Shown: positions 49,524-62,921, counted from the stretch's first letter. The stretch: DNA of 64,000 nt from Adiantum capillus-veneris (GCA_014529385.2 CM043943.1:99508355-99572354); one strand, 5' to 3'. Notes: generated by a model from the letters alone, not told the origin. A program made the numbers and translations.

Positions 49524-52500
49524 TCATGTACCATCATAAAGAATCTTTTCCAAAGAGAGTGCTTCAGAGTCTTTGACAAGATCTTCATTGTTTGGCCCCT
49601 TGGAATTTTGGTTTGTGTTACACTCATGCTTCATGGAACAATACTTACATGAGATAGTTTCCTTTTGCTCTGGTAGATCCTTTGGTAGAAGGCAACTCAA
49701 GTAAGGCTTCAAGCGATAGCCGTTTACCTTCCTGGAGTGCTCTTTCCCATTCAAGTCCATAAGTTGATAGTAACTTGAATTGAAAGCCTTCTTGACTATG
49801 TATGGCCCCTGCCATCTTGTTTCAAATTTGGCATCAAAACGATTATCGAGTCGATTGTCATACCTTAGCACAAGATCTCCTTCATTGATGCCTTTGTCCT
49901 TCAGTTTCTTGTCAAGCTTCTCCTTTGTCTGTGTGGCTTTCCTCTTATAGCACTCGTATGCTGCTTCTCTTTTCCACTCAAGCTCAGCTAAGGTAAGAAG
50001 TCGATCCATCCATGATTCTTGATCATCTTGTGCTGATTTGCCATGAAGTTGCATTGTTGGAATGTTTAGCTCAATTGGCTGTAAAGCCTCTTGACCATAG
50101 ACCAAGTGAAATGGTGTGAACTCCGTGGCTTCCCTATATGTGGTTCGATACGCCCACAAGGCACCATCCAAGAAGTCATCCCACAACTTTGTCTTGTTTC
50201 TCACCATCTTTCTAATGATGCCTGCAATGACACCATTAGCTTTTTCTACCAAACCGTTTGATTGGGGATAGTAGGGTGTACTGTGACGATGTAGAATGTG
50301 AAGTTCTTCACAGACTTCTGTGAGCAATCCCTTTCTAAACCCTGGACCATTATCAGAAACAATCTCCAAAGGTGTGCCAAATCTACAACAAATGTGAGTG
50401 TAGACGAATTTGCTCACTGTCCTCTCATTTACCTTTGCCACACTTTGTGCTTCCACCCACCTAGTCATATAGTCTACAGCCACTAGAATGTAGAGTTTAC
50501 CATTTTTTGTCCTAGGCAGAGGACCCATAGCATCAATGCCCCACTTTTCAAAGGCTCCATTTGCAAGAACTATTTGCCTCGGGCCATGCACCAACCTTCT
50601 ATTTCCATTTATCTGACAATTGTGACAGCTTTTACACCAATGTTGAACGTCCATATGCAAGCTTGGCCAAACATACCCCGCAAGCAAAATCTTCTTCACA
50701 GTTGATTCTTGGGTAAAATGACCACCACATGCCTCTTCATGCAAACCTTTTAGAATGGATGGAATTTCCTCAATAGTTGGTACTCTTCTGCACACTTGAT
50801 CCTTCCCTCTTTGATAGAGGGAGCCTTCTAGGAAGAGATACATGCTTGCCTTCTTCATGAGTCTCCTCTTCTGAGCTTTTGTGAAGTCTGGTGGAAACTC
50901 ACCCTCCAAAATGTAGCCAATGATGGGAGCCAATGACTCCAATCCCTGGTACCTCGGTTGCTTCACAGCAGCCGCCACCATGATGACCTGCACTTCTTTC
51001 TTTACACATGCAATGGCTTGTTGTGCAAGTAAATCAGCATCTTCATTTTGTTTCCTAGGAATATGATATAATTGCACCTCCTCAAATTGATTAAATAGCC
51101 TACGGATGGTATGAACTTTGGCCCTTAGTCTTTCATTTTTGCATGCCCAAATGCCTAAAATCTGTTTCACAATGAGAAGTGCATCCCCTTTTACCATGAG
51201 ACGTTGTATACCATGGCCAATGCATATTTTTAAACCATGAAGTAGTGTGTCATATTCTGCTTCATTGTTGCTAGCTGAACTTGGTAGATTGAACTTCTCT
51301 TTCATGACCACCTCTCCACTTGGGTTGAGCAACACTAGCCCTCCCCCTGCTTTTCCTGTGGCTCGACGAAAAGCTCCATCAAAGAACAAGGTAAAAGCAT
51401 TAGGAATACTTTTTGGTGGTGGCAATGGTAGGGTCTTTACTTCAGGCACCTTAATCTCCTTTTCATGCACCCTATAAGTGAGAATCCCTGCCAATTGTGC
51501 ACGCACACTATCTTCTACCTTGAAAGAGTATTGAAACTCTTGCAACTCCATAATCCACTTTGAGATCCTAGTACTAAGATTCATTTGAGATGACACCCAA
51601 GGGAACAAATTCTCTGCGGTGAGGATTACAAAAGGTTTTGGGAGCAAGTAGGATCTAAACTTCCTTATCGCAAACATGAGAGAAAGCATCATGAGTTCTG
51701 CCTCCGTGTAGCCTCTCTCTAAAGCATTCATGACCCTACTAGCAAAGTAGATGGGCCGCATCCTGGTACTATAGGGATCTTGTTGTAACAAAACTGCACC
51801 AATTGTTTCTTTCCCAGCACTAGAGCTAACAAAGAATGTGTACTCCCAACAAGGAGGCATGAGTGTTGGTAGCTCTGACAAAATGTCTTTAATGTTACAA
51901 AAGTACTCTTCAAGCTCATCAGACCATGCAAATTCTACTTGTTGTGTCAACTTTTGCAAAGGGTGAAGTAACTCCGAGGCTAAGTGAATGAAGCGTGACA
52001 TATACTTCACCTTTTGAATGAATGAGATGACCTCCTTAAGACTCTTGGGTGATGGTAGCTCAATAAGAGCCTTTGCCTTTGAAGGATCCACTTCAATGCC
52101 TTTGTAAGAAACTTTATGACCAAGCAAGATTACTTCATCCTCACCTATATGGCACTTTTCGGGGTTGAGTTGACCTCCCATGTCGTAGAGCTTCTTTAAA
52201 CCTTCTTCTATCCTTTGTAGATGCAATGATTTTGAGCTATAAATACAGAAATCATCAATGAACACCCTAATTGACTTTCCAAAGAATGCTTGAAACACCA
52301 TATTCATGAAACGTTGGAATGTTGCAGGAGCATTTGTCAGACCAAATGGCATGACTCTAAAAGCATAACAACCCCAAGGAGTGATAAAGGTTGTTTTCAA
52401 TTGATCCTCCAATGCAATCCCTATTTGAAAGTAACCTGAGTAACCATCGCACACAGTGTACTTCTCATGACCAGCTACCTCATTTAGTATCTCATCCTGG

Positions 52501-53660
52501 AATGGGAGGGGAAAGTGATCTCTTTTTGTTGCCTCATTGAGGGGACGGTAATCCACACACACCCTCCACTTGCCATTTTTCTTAGGAGTGACAACAACAG
52601 GAAAGACCCACTCTGAATTCTCCACTGGATAAATGAAACCTGCTTCTAGAAGCTTTCTTACCTCCTTGAGTAGAGCCTGTTCCTTTATAACTCCTAGCCT
52701 TCGTAGCTTTTGAGCTTTAGGTGTGGCCTCAGGCTTTAACTCAATCTTGTGTTGAACAACATCTACCCCACACACGTCGGTGTAGTCTTTAGCAAAAAGC
52801 CTAGGAAACTTCCTTAGCACACATTTGAACTCCTCTCTTTTATCCTTTGTAAGTGTTGTTGATAGCATACCTTCCAGCATCCCTTCATCTTGAACACCTT
52901 CGTTCTCTTGAGGACCTACCTCCTCCAAGCCTTGACAAGAGGTCTCTTGGTTGCTTGGCTTAAACCTTACCCCCATGACTTCTATGGAAGACTCCTCTTC
53001 AGTAATGCTGCCGCTACTTTCTTCTTCTGAAGTGCTATCGGTCCAACCTTCTTCCGTCTCACTTTGAGATGATTCTTCATGGAGCTCCTCTTTGCGTTTC
53101 TCCTTCATGTCAAAGACAACCTTCTTATGATTGTCATTCCTGCAAATTAATTTCCCACTCTCCCAATCCTGCAAAGCTCCCATTTTCATTAGCCATGGTC
53201 TTCCTAGGATAAATGGATAACCACTTCCCTTGGTCAACATAGCATAAAAATCCACCGCTTTCTTAATGCCAAAGGCCTCTACAAAGACATTTTTACAAAT
53301 GCCTACACACCTAGCCTTGCTATTGTTTGCCATCTTGACTTTGATTTCAGCTGTCTCATGGATGTGCATGCCTAGTCTTTGAATGAGTCCCTCTGTCATG
53401 ATGAAAATTTGTGCACCCCCATCCACTAGACCTTTCCTAACCAATCTTCCTTTGATGTAACAGTCTAGCACCGGTGTAATGTCCTCATTCATTTCAGCTT
53501 GTGCAATTTTTACAACAGGCACACTCTCTTTTACCTTTCTCCTAGTGCTAACTGCCCTTGTTAAACCCCTCCTAACTTGTGGACATAATGCAAGAAATTG
53601 AGGCCATGAAATATGAGGACCCTTACCTCTCATGTCTTCCAACAAGTTGTACGGAGCCAT
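49524..53660 (-). CDS. pol: Tat-like Gypsy pol polyprotein (PR-RT-RH-aRH-INT)
   Basis: An open frame of 1,378 codons from ATG 53,660, actually open back to the TAG at 53,757. In order: aspartic protease (RKGLVDGGAQIFIMTEGL, D-G-G active site near residue 75-80; catalytic Asp kept); RT with [49 protein letters not shown] (xxDD, about residue 475) and LLGHKVSYKGIEVDPSK; RNase H near residues 600-720; a second RNase H (LFFDGAFRRATGKAGGGLVL, NNEAEYDTLLHGLKI, VKGDALLIVKQ) typical of the Tat lineage; integrase with HHCC finger (HEEACGGHF, CKSCHNCQ) and DDE residues in WGIDAMGPLPR, IVSDNGPGF and NGLVEKANGVIAGI. No chromodomain is seen at the end. Domains look intact, so this could be a recently active element. 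It produces replication enzymes and integrates cDNA in the nucleus. Confidence 0.95.
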   Translation of the reverse strand: MAPYNLLEDMRGKGPHISWPQFLALCPQVRRGLTRAVSTRRKVKESVPVVKIAQAEMNEDITPVLDCYIKGRLVRKGLVDGGAQIFIMTEGLIQRLGMHIHETAEIKVKMANNSKARCVGICKNVFVEAFGIKKAVDFYAMLTKGSGYPFILGRPWLMKMGALQDWESGKLICRNDNHKKVVFDMKEKRKEELHEESSQSETEEGWTDSTSEEESSGSITEEESSIEVMGVRFKPSNQETSCQGLEEVGPQENEGVQDEGMLEGMLSTTLTKDKREEFKCVLRKFPRLFAKDYTDVCGVDVVQHKIELKPEATPKAQKLRRLGVIKEQALLKEVRKLLEAGFIYPVENSEWVFPVVVTPKKNGKWRVCVDYRPLNEATKRDHFPLPFQDEILNEVAGHEKYTVCDGYSGYFQIGIALEDQLKTTFITPWGCYAFRVMPFGLTNAPATFQRFMNMVFQAFFGKSIRVFIDDFCIYSSKSLHLQRIEEGLKKLYDMGGQLNPEKCHIGEDEVILLGHKVSYKGIEVDPSKAKALIELPSPKSLKEVISFIQKVKYMSRFIHLASELLHPLQKLTQQVEFAWSDELEEYFCNIKDILSELPTLMPPCWEYTFFVSSSAGKETIGAVLLQQDPYSTRMRPIYFASRVMNALERGYTEAELMMLSLMFAIRKFRSYLLPKPFVILTAENLFPWVSSQMNLSTRISKWIMELQEFQYSFKVEDSVRAQLAGILTYRVHEKEIKVPEVKTLPLPPPKSIPNAFTLFFDGAFRRATGKAGGGLVLLNPSGEVVMKEKFNLPSSASNNEAEYDTLLHGLKICIGHGIQRLMVKGDALLIVKQILGIWACKNERLRAKVHTIRRLFNQFEEVQLYHIPRKQNEDADLLAQQAIACVKKEVQVIMVAAAVKQPRYQGLESLAPIIGYILEGEFPPDFTKAQKRRLMKKASMYLFLEGSLYQRGKDQVCRRVPTIEEIPSILKGLHEEACGGHFTQESTVKKILLAGYVWPSLHMDVQHWCKSCHNCQINGNRRLVHGPRQIVLANGAFEKWGIDAMGPLPRTKNGKLYILVAVDYMTRWVEAQSVAKVNERTVSKFVYTHICCRFGTPLEIVSDNGPGFRKGLLTEVCEELHILHRHSTPYYPQSNGLVEKANGVIAGIIRKMVRNKTKLWDDFLDGALWAYRTTYREATEFTPFHLVYGQEALQPIELNIPTMQLHGKSAQDDQESWMDRLLTLAELEWKREAAYECYKRKATQTKEKLDKKLKDKGINEGDLVLRYDNRLDNRFDAKFETRWQGPYIVKKAFNSSYYQLMDLNGKEHSRKVNGYRLKPYLSCLLPKDLPEQKETISCKYCSMKHECNTNQNSKGPNNEDLVKDSEALSLEKILYDGT

Positions 53661-53756
53661 ACCATGTCCAAGAGGGAAGTCTTGGAGGTTGATACGACGT
53701 CGAGTCCTCTTGGTTTCCTTGGTTTCCTTTGCCTTCTTGCCTTGTCCATGGTCACT

Positions 53757-54875
53757 CTATGATGTGACTCCTTCTTTCTCTTTACCTTTTCCTCGGCCAC
53801 GCTTAATGCCATTGGCTTCCATGTCAACCTCATTTGAATTTGTCACCTCTACCACATGCACATTTGGATCTGGCAAAGGTGGAACTCCTTCTACCCCTTG
53901 TGGAGGTGGTCTTGGTCCATTTGGCCTTTGTAGAAGCCTTGGTTGTTGACCAGCTCCTTCTCCTGCATTCATCACTAGGTAATTCAAGTTAGGTCTCCCT
54001 GGCTCTCCACGGGGCCAAAGACAATTATACATCCCATGTCCAGACTCTCCGCAATTCCAACATTGAAAGACTCTCCTAGTTCGTGGCTCTCTCTCTTCTG
54101 ACTTCTTTGCTTGTCCCTTTGGACCTACAGCTTGTGCAAGGTGAATTGACAGGCTGCTTAAAGATTCATTTAACTTCTCAATCACTTCAGCCGTTACCTC
54201 AGGAAGCTCCCTAGACGTTGATGCTTGTGACTTACCTTTGGGTCTAAGACCTTCTATTGGAACCTCTCCCCTTAAGCACTTGAGTTTCCTATACTTCTCA
54301 GCAGCCCTAGTTTCAGCTGCATCAAAAGTAGCAGGTGCACCCGCCTCAACTTTTACCTTAAGGTCAGGAAAGAGTCCGGCTATGAACCTCTCCTTCTTTA
54401 AAAATTTTGCACCATCACCAGGGTTAGCAACATTTCGTATCCATAGAGCCCAAAGACGTAGAAACTCTTGCTTGTACAAGTAGTAGTCATCTAAGTCTTT
54501 TTGCTTATGAGAAAAAATGTCTTGCCATAGTTTTTGAGTGTTTTGGGGATCAAAGAAGTATCTCTTAAAACGATTCAAAACTTTTGTGTAATTCCCCTTA
54601 ACTTCCTCAAGCAAAGAGTCAAACCAAGTACTAGCATCTTTCCTAAGGACCACCTCAAACATTTCTACACGTTCTTGATCGGTTACTATCCTCTTGATAC
54701 AGCAAGACATCTTGAAATTTGCTAAAAATAATAATGCATCCTCTCCAGGCTCTCCAAAGAAAAGAGGATATCCAGACATTTGGCGTTGGCTCTCCATTGA
54801 ATTGATTTCAAAGTGACGCGTCTTTGTTTTTTCTTTCTTTAAAAGATTTACACAATAATATTTTCTAAATTGCAA
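53757..54875 (-). CDS. gag: Tat-like Gypsy gag
   Basis: An open frame of 372 codons. A possible start is ATG 54,797 (MESQRQMSGYPLFFGEPGED); upstream residues from 54,875 may be leader. A capsid-like retrotransposon gag region is visible (STWFDSLLEEVKGNY, NRFKRYFFDPQ, LDDYYLYKQEFLRLW), then a coiled-coil-like stretch and a CCHC zinc knuckle CWNCGESGHGMYNC (54,065-54,024), then a Pro/Gly-rich tail. It ends with TAG at 53,757-53,759, in the same frame as pol. Gag packages the RNA in cytoplasmic particles. The TAG may be a readthrough signal or a point mutation. Confidence 0.9.
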   Translation of the reverse strand: MQFRKYYCVNLLKKEKTKTRHFEINSMESQRQMSGYPLFFGEPGEDALLFLANFKMSCCIKRIVTDQERVEMFEVVLRKDASTWFDSLLEEVKGNYTKVLNRFKRYFFDPQNTQKLWQDIFSHKQKDLDDYYLYKQEFLRLWALWIRNVANPGDGAKFLKKERFIAGLFPDLKVKVEAGAPATFDAAETRAAEKYRKLKCLRGEVPIEGLRPKGKSQASTSRELPEVTAEVIEKLNESLSSLSIHLAQAVGPKGQAKKSEEREPRTRRVFQCWNCGESGHGMYNCLWPRGEPGRPNLNYLVMNAGEGAGQQPRLLQRPNGPRPPPQGVEGVPPLPDPNVHVVEVTNSNEVDMEANGIKRGRGKGKEKEGVTS

Positions 54876-54879
54876 TCTA

Positions 54880-55410
54880 TTCTATAACAAAATAAAAATA
54901 TTCACATCAAATGACCTATGATAATCAATAAGAGGTAGAATGACAGGGTTTGGTGATGCGAGAATTTCTCCTACTCTTTGGGCACCAAACATGAATACCA
55001 CACGTTGTTGAAAATGGATTTTTCTACTAATTGCAATGTTTACTCTAATGTGTGGAGTGAAATGAAAGGGAAAAACCTATATTCCTGGGCCATTATCCAT
55101 AGTCTATGCATGACCTAATTCTTAAAACAAAACAAAAATATAGACGTCCAAACTAAGGTCGTACCTAATGAGAGGCAAAATAAAAGGATTTACTGATGCG
55201 TTTATCTCTACCAACCTAAGAGGACCTAAAGTTCTAAGAATTACTCGCTGAAATTGCAACTTAGTACTAACAATTATGTGTACCTTTTGCCTTGCAATGG
55301 GAATGAAGGGATCATACAAATTCTCGTGATTCATGCAAGCTACTTGATTATGCTAAAGGTTGAGCCTTCACAAAACATACACAAGCCTTTCCTCAGTGGG
55401 GGCACCAATT
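54880..55410 (-). other. Leader region of the Tat-like element with degenerate duplication
   Basis: Non-coding. Two stretches of roughly 230 bp (about 54,880-55,105 and 55,108-55,340) share a pattern of AA(C/A)AAAA(C/T)A...AATA, GATGCG and TTGCAA(C/T) motifs, suggesting an old tandem duplication of the leader. Confidence 0.4.
55392..55409 (-). promoter_or_regulatory. Primer binding site of the Tat-like element
   Basis: On the minus strand TTGGTGCCCCCACTG begins about two bases after the 5' LTR end (GCTTCA). The TGG start is typical of a tRNA 3'-CCA match; which tRNA is not decided. Confidence 0.7.
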
Positions 55411-55669
55411 TGAAGCGGTCCGGGGCGGGCAACAAGAAGAGGAACCTCTAGATACCCTTCAAGGCTCCCGTGCTGCTCAATGGGGCTGGGACACAACACA
55501 ACACAAACCAAAACAACAAACCCCCAGCCAAATCCCAACTACACAAGGGGCACCACCTAGTTTAAGAGCGAACTAGGACGCAAAAGAGGAGAATCGTTAG
55601 AGCAACCCACAAACAAGCAAGGAATTTACACTAACCCTAACACCAATGGAACACTCTCACACACTAAAA

Positions 55670-55795
<126 letters not shown>

Positions 55796-56455
55796 TGCTC
55801 GGGCTGCTTTGAAGTGTATTGTTAATGATCAAGCAAACATAAATATATATATGTAAGAAAGAGAGAGAAGGGGGAAGGGGGTGCTTGTTGCACTAATGCC
55901 TTCTTACAAATCTGTCATGACCAATCAAAGTGAGATTAGTATTTGTTCAACATAGCCTGAGTAAATTACACCACAACACATCACAAGAAAAAAAGCCACC
56001 CCAATCACTGTCTTAAGGCCAGGGGAGTCCTCTCCACCCTGTCGCCCTCTTACAGCATGTGGGATTTATGGCTAAATTGATAACAATATCCGGAGACAAG
56101 CTATCAAGAACTTACATAAAACACCAAGACACTTACACAGCATTATTGTCCATGACTTCACGTTGGAAGGGAGACAAGGTATCCATGCTTAGTCCAAATT
56201 TACCCTCCTTGATTCAGCAAATGTTGGGCTTACTCTAGTAGGAGAAATGATAGATTTCCTACTCTCAATTTAATGATCACTCTCTCTTACAATGGCATAG
56301 AGTTCCCTTGCTAATCACCCCTAATACGACACATACATATGCCTAATGCCAATGAGATTCCACTCAAGAGCTCCTTCTCAAGAGGTTGAGCTTGGCTTCT
56401 CAAGCTATAGCATAGTGCTCTTTCTTCTCCCCTTTTTTGTGCTAGATACACCCTC

Positions 56456-56463
56456 CTTTTATA
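56456..56463 (-). promoter_or_regulatory. TATA box in the 5' LTR
   Basis: TATAAAAG on the minus strand; would drive transcription of gag-pol. Confidence 0.55.
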
Positions 56464-58176
56464 GCAATTTTGAAGGCTAGGGTTACTCCTCTAACCATGG
56501 TTGGGTTAGATTTTCAGCAATTTACCTAATTTCTTTTGCTTGGAATTATCAAGAAGTTGGTGGGGAAAGAGAGAGGAGAGAAATGGAGGTGATAGGACTT
56601 TTCATAGTGGGTTAGTGTTAGTAGAGTTAGTATTAATTTACAAATGGAATTGGATATTTACAATGGGAGTATCCATGTAGGATACAAATAAGGAAGAAAA
56701 ACTCTTAAGAGGTAAGAAAAGGTGGATTTCTTACAAGGTTGATGCTCCAAGTGTCTTGAGTAGGGCCAATTTTGACGCTTGTTGACGGTCCACTAGCTTT
56801 GACGGTACATTTTTTTTCCACTCTTGACCTTCCTTGAGAGACAAGGTAATTGAAGCTGAGTAATCAACCACCATGATGCTGTCTTTTAAGAGAAGAGGCT
56901 GAATTTTGTGGTTTTTTGATAGATATGGGTAATTTGGAGGAGGAAAAATGAGACTAGGTGGTCAATTTTGGAATGGAATTGTGTGTGGGAGGTATGAGTT
57001 CACCATGGTTTCTCTTATTCTTCAAGGTTGAGGAGAAGGTGAGTAGGGTGCAGAGAGGAGTGGTGAGAGAGGTGGGGATAATGAGTGGAGAAGTGTGTGT
57101 GAAAGAGGAAAATGATAAAGTGGAAGAGAGAGTGTGGCTGCATAGCATGGGAAAACTGGGGTCCACTAATAAAATCATAGCTCACAGCTCGTAGCTCAAA
57201 AAAATATGAAAAAAGTTGAGGCAAAATTTCAGCCCACCAGCTACAACTTTTGTTTGTATCACCTTTTCAAATTCGGAGAGCAAGTGAACTTTAAAAATTC
57301 AGCAAAACCGACTGTTTTTTTCCACTGCACAAAGTCCTTGTGGGGTCCTTCTTTGGATGATTCTTTTGAATACCTCCAAGAGTGAGCCCTCCATAGTGCA
57401 TGTATGCATGCCACCTACCCTTGACCTTATTTGGTAGGTCTATAATTGAAGATATTGTTGAGATCATGATATAAGTGAATAGTACAACTAAGAAAATCAA
57501 ATATCGAGGGGTCTAAAAAATATGTACATGTCAAATATAAATAATATAAGTGGAAAAAATATAAAGGGGTCAAAAGAAATCTCTCTCATTATGAGGCTAC
57601 CATAAAAAGATAAATATTTTTGGTGTTCTAATTTTTTAGAAAAAAAACAAAATAGATGTAGGAAAGGAAAAATCACAATAGTGTAAAAATATACACATAA
57701 ATAAAACTAGTTTTTTTGGATTTTTGTTGGGGTGGAGTTACACCAAATATAAGAGAAGCTTACATGAAAATATTTCTATATGGAATAAAGAGTATGAAAA
57801 ATGGTAAGAAAAATTGTGGTAATGGTGAGGCAATGTACAAAGCATAAATAACACACACCTAGGTAGAAATATTTAAATAAATACCAAAATAATTATGAAA
57901 AATCTTTTATTTAGGCCCTATATACAAAGAAATATTTACATACGCATGGGCCATAATATACTTATATTTTTTATATTTTATATTTTTTTGGCTCAACTAG
58001 CCCAATGACTAGCTAATTGAGGGTTTTTTATTTCAGTAAGGAGATATGGGAAAAGTCCCCTAACTCACACGTGCCTATATACAGTGAAAGGGTGAGGGTA
58101 ACCACAGTGTTTGAGTGATTTGATAGGGTGAGATAACTCACTATGGCAATTACAGAGAGCCAAAAAATGGCTATCA

Positions 58177-59879
58177 CTAGTTAGATAGTCATGAACAATA
58201 CTTCAAAAAGAGAGAGAAATTAAGTTATTGACAACAGTTGAGGACCGGATTTACATGGAGCCACCGGTGCCCCCTTCAAAAGGCTTTGTATTATAGGTTT
58301 CCTCATGAACCAAGCTCACACTTATAAAACACAACATCAATTTCCTCACGGTCTCAGACCCAAGACCTCACACACCGTTGAAGATAGTGAGAGCTAGCGG
58401 GGTATAAGAGTAGATCGAGAGGAAGAAGGAGTATTCTTACAAGAAAGAAGTATATTTCCTCACATAATCACTCATAATAGCTTAGCATACCTTAGTAATT
58501 AGCATGGTAGAGGAGATGATCATGCATTGGAGCTTGACTTTTGGTTGGATTTGCATCACAAAGCCAAGAGTTGTTGGTGTACGCCTCCCTTCTCACAAGC
58601 TTGGAGTAGATGATGAGCTTTCCATTAAATCTTAAGAAGGAGAGAGAGTCTTATTTACTTCAGACATGAGCTTGTGTGAGTGTGTGTGTGTGTGTGTGAT
58701 AATTCCTTGCCAACATCAATCCCCTCTCTCTGATGGTCGACCCCTCTTGATCTTTACTCATGCTGGCATCCCATTGGACCCTGCAAAGCTTAGCCAATGA
58801 AGCCTTGTGACATGTGTCCCCCTTTCCCCTTTTATGAGAGCGTTAGGTATTTAAATAATGCAATTAAACTCTCATTGGACCCCTTAGTCTTTTGGCCAAT
58901 AGGAATCAGGAAGCCATTGGGCTGTTGAATGCTCATTGGATCCCTTGGGAGATTGTTCAATAGTCTTCTAGAGAGCTTAATTTCTATTGGTTCTTTTATC
59001 AACTATTTTGAAATGAATTAAACTAGGTTTATTCTACCCTAATTCTCATTGGTCCACCTCTATGGCCATCCAATAGGATTTGAATGCACCTTGGGGGCAA
59101 CTGGGCTAGGGAGTTGACATGTGTCGCCTATTCTCTTTGTGTAAGGGGAGCTTGCTAGAGTGTGTGTGTGCTTCTCTCTCATCCCCTACAAGAAAGGCTC
59201 GCCCCCTCCTATCCAGGGATATGTAAAGACTTTATGGTCTTCACATAAGCATCCAATTTTACCTAGAGTTTGACCATTGAACATTACCTTTGAATTTGGA
59301 ACCTTAGCATTTTGGAAGTTTTAATGGTCTGAACCTTAAGGTCTTTGAAGCCCATTTTTTCACATTGCTCTTTTGCATATGGCCTCCCCTTTGGATCCCT
59401 ATTTTCTCTCTTTTGGATCCCTACTATGGCCGGTATGCCAGCTTAACCAATATTCTAGTTTTTTCTCCCTTGGTACTTCCCCATATTAAATGATCAGTAT
59501 AACATGAGAAAATCTTTTAGGAGGATTAGATATTAGTTACATGACAGGTGACATGCTTCACTTTTGTTTTTAAATTTTTATCTTATTTGAGTATTTAAAA
59601 TCGCACAATTTTTGTTTGTTTATTGTAAATTTAACATTGTTGCCATGACTCGGTTGATTATTCTTTTTTGCACGTGAAAACAATTGAGAAAATATTAAAA
59701 TTTACCACCATTAGATAAAGACAATTTGATTTTTACAAATGTTATGTTGTTTACAAATCGCACAAGTGGAAATTTGATTGGTTTCTTAATGAAATTCTTA
59801 TTTTGAATGTATATTGAGAAGCAAAAAAAAAATTGCAATTGAATATGGAGTTCTGATGCCTTCATCTATAGTTGCAAAT
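58177..59879. other. Spacer, no supported gene
   Basis: Contains a short GT tract (58,678-58,698) and several copies of a CATTGGA(C/T)CCCTT-like tag (58,772-59,060), otherwise nothing I recognise. Confidence 0.55.
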
Positions 59880-59954
59880 CAATGAAGAAAAATGTCAGCA
59901 CAAATACTACATAGTCAGGAAAGAGAAAAAAATCTCCCGGCAACAACATATGTA

Positions 59955-60767
59955 ATCAATATATACAGTGGCAATGTAAAGTATGCATGGTCGCAAAATC
60001 AAGTGAAGATCCACATATTAGGGATCATTTTTTAAGCGGCCTCAAAAATATTTATTGCACATGTGCAAAGAGCATACATTAACTCCAATCATGTCAATCC
60101 TATGGTAACGCCAACAAGCACTACAGAATACCGTACACAAGGAGACACAAGGCCTAGTAGTGTTTCTTCTAAGCGTGATAGTGAGGTGAGGCTTGGATAA
60201 ATGCAGGAAAGATCTTTGCACCTAATATTATGAAGATAGTTGTTAGAAGACACACAATTTATGCTTGAAAATTTGATTTTCTTCATTGAAAGTGCATTGG
60301 CTATGGTTGAGATCCATCATTGGGAACATTGGCATGGAAGAAAATAAGTGAGTATGGTCCAAGATTTTTAGCCACTTCATATCGCACGATACAGAATGAT
60401 CTGTTGGAAAAATGTTACATCAAAGTAAAAGAGCATGTTTCCAAAATCATTCTTAGCAATATATCGCTTGTAGGATGCATAATTATCACCGAGAATTGTC
60501 AGTGACGGTTGGTCTAATATTCAAAGATGATTACTAACCAATGTTATGTTGGTGTGTTTAAGAGGAGATACTTTCATAAAAGCTATCAATAGTTTTCGTG
60601 TTATTAAAAGTGGTTTTTATATTGATGGTGCATTGACCAACATAATTGAAGAAATATGTATTGAACATGTCGTTCAAGTAGTCATGGACAATGCAAAGAA
60701 TTATAAAATTTTTGGTAATATAACTAAAAGATACTTTCCACACATATATGCCTTTTTAAGAATTTGA
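59955..60767 (+). pseudogene. hAT transposase fragment (second copy)
   Basis: Plus-strand pieces match the first hAT copy: NPMVTPTSTTEYRTQGDT (compare DPVVTPTNLGEQPAQGEE), then AWKKISEYGPRFLATSYRTI, KVKEHVSKIILSNISLVGC and LRGDTFIKAINSF, then IEHVVQVVMDNAKNYK (catalytic-Asp block). Stops and frame changes are many, and the first Asp block is degraded. The BED finger is lost or unrecognisable, and everything after the VMDNA region is missing. Confidence 0.85.
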
Positions 60768-61629
<862 letters not shown>

Positions 61630-61879
61630 ACATCTCTGCTGCTCTCTTTCATTCCCTCTCAAGGGGAAGTTAAAGCAATTATTCAAGCTAAAAGCAATCT
61701 CATGTGTCCATGTTTTGTTGAATAGCTCTAAGAGTATTGTGGTCAAGGTGAGAAAACGCTTCATCTTTAAAATAATACTCTTCTAGCTGCATTCCAAAAA
61801 ATATCCTCATCTCGTATATAAAATCGATTGTACAACCCCTTTCTTATAGAATTTTCCTATGTAACTAAGGTGTTATAGA

Positions 61880-62345
61880 AAGAAATAAATTCTCTTAGTG
61901 GTGTATAAGTTGCAAACATCAAATGAACCTAATCCATTTTTGGCATTTTCCACTAAGGCTTTGTGAGGAATGCCAATCAAATGTGCACACTTGGTATTCA
62001 ATGTTATGTGCATGATTGTTCCCATGCCGCTAGCATCCGACCTATCACAAATGGCTCCCTTTCCACACTTGGGCAAATTTATCTTCTATTTTTTCCAATG
62101 TTTGTCACATAGCTCTACGTTAGTCATATTGCATGTGGAAGGAATGTCTTCTTTTAAATATTTGCAACATATCTTCATGCTACCAAGCACTATTCTTATT
62201 TTGTGATGTGGATCAAATAAGAATATGAAAATGCCAAAATACTCTGTATTCTCCCACATAGTGCTAATGAAATCCTTAAAAAACAATTTTATTCCATTAA
62301 TCTATCTTATTTTGGCATTTTCATACATTGATATTACCAGTATAC
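61880..62345 (-). pseudogene. Kinase-like gene, N-terminal fragment (second copy)
   Basis: Minus-strand residues align in order with the first copy: FFKDFISTMWENTE (compare FMKDLTSDIWENTE), FDPHHKIRIVLGSMKICC (compare FDPHHKVRTVLGNMKVCC), DIPSTCNMTNVELCDK, then DASGMGTIMHITLNTKCAH, IPHKALVENAKNGLGSFDV and LYTTKRIYFF, where the fragment stops. The glycine loop reads GLGSFD, so its last Gly is lost. Everything after the glycine loop, including the catalytic loop, is absent. The shared stretch is about 150 residues, with a frameshift near 62,090. Confidence 0.85.
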
Positions 62346-62779
62346 ATTCTTTGCAAATTGCTCGTATGATGATTTTTTTCTATTTAGGTATCATTTCTAC
62401 ACGGGGAAATTTGAAAAACTAATTTAAATATTTAGCATAGTGCATCTAGGTTTCACACTTATTAGACTATCAATGTATTAGTCACGTTCTGACGATAAGA
62501 AATAGATAATCATATATATTTCATGCATGTCACATAAATTATAATCAAAGACATAGGTAAGCATTATTGCATAGAATGACTAATTCACACACCGCAGTTC
62601 TATGGCCAGCTACCTTGCTATTACCGTGCAGTACAACATAGGGCACGTTACCACATAGCACATACACAAGCACATGAGACATGTGGTCTGCTACTGTTGC
62701 ACATTGTGATAGCGAGAAACACACTCCTACAGGACCCCCTCACTCCCTCTCTATTCTTGACATACCTATGAAGGTTGTC

Positions 62780-62921
<142 letters not shown>

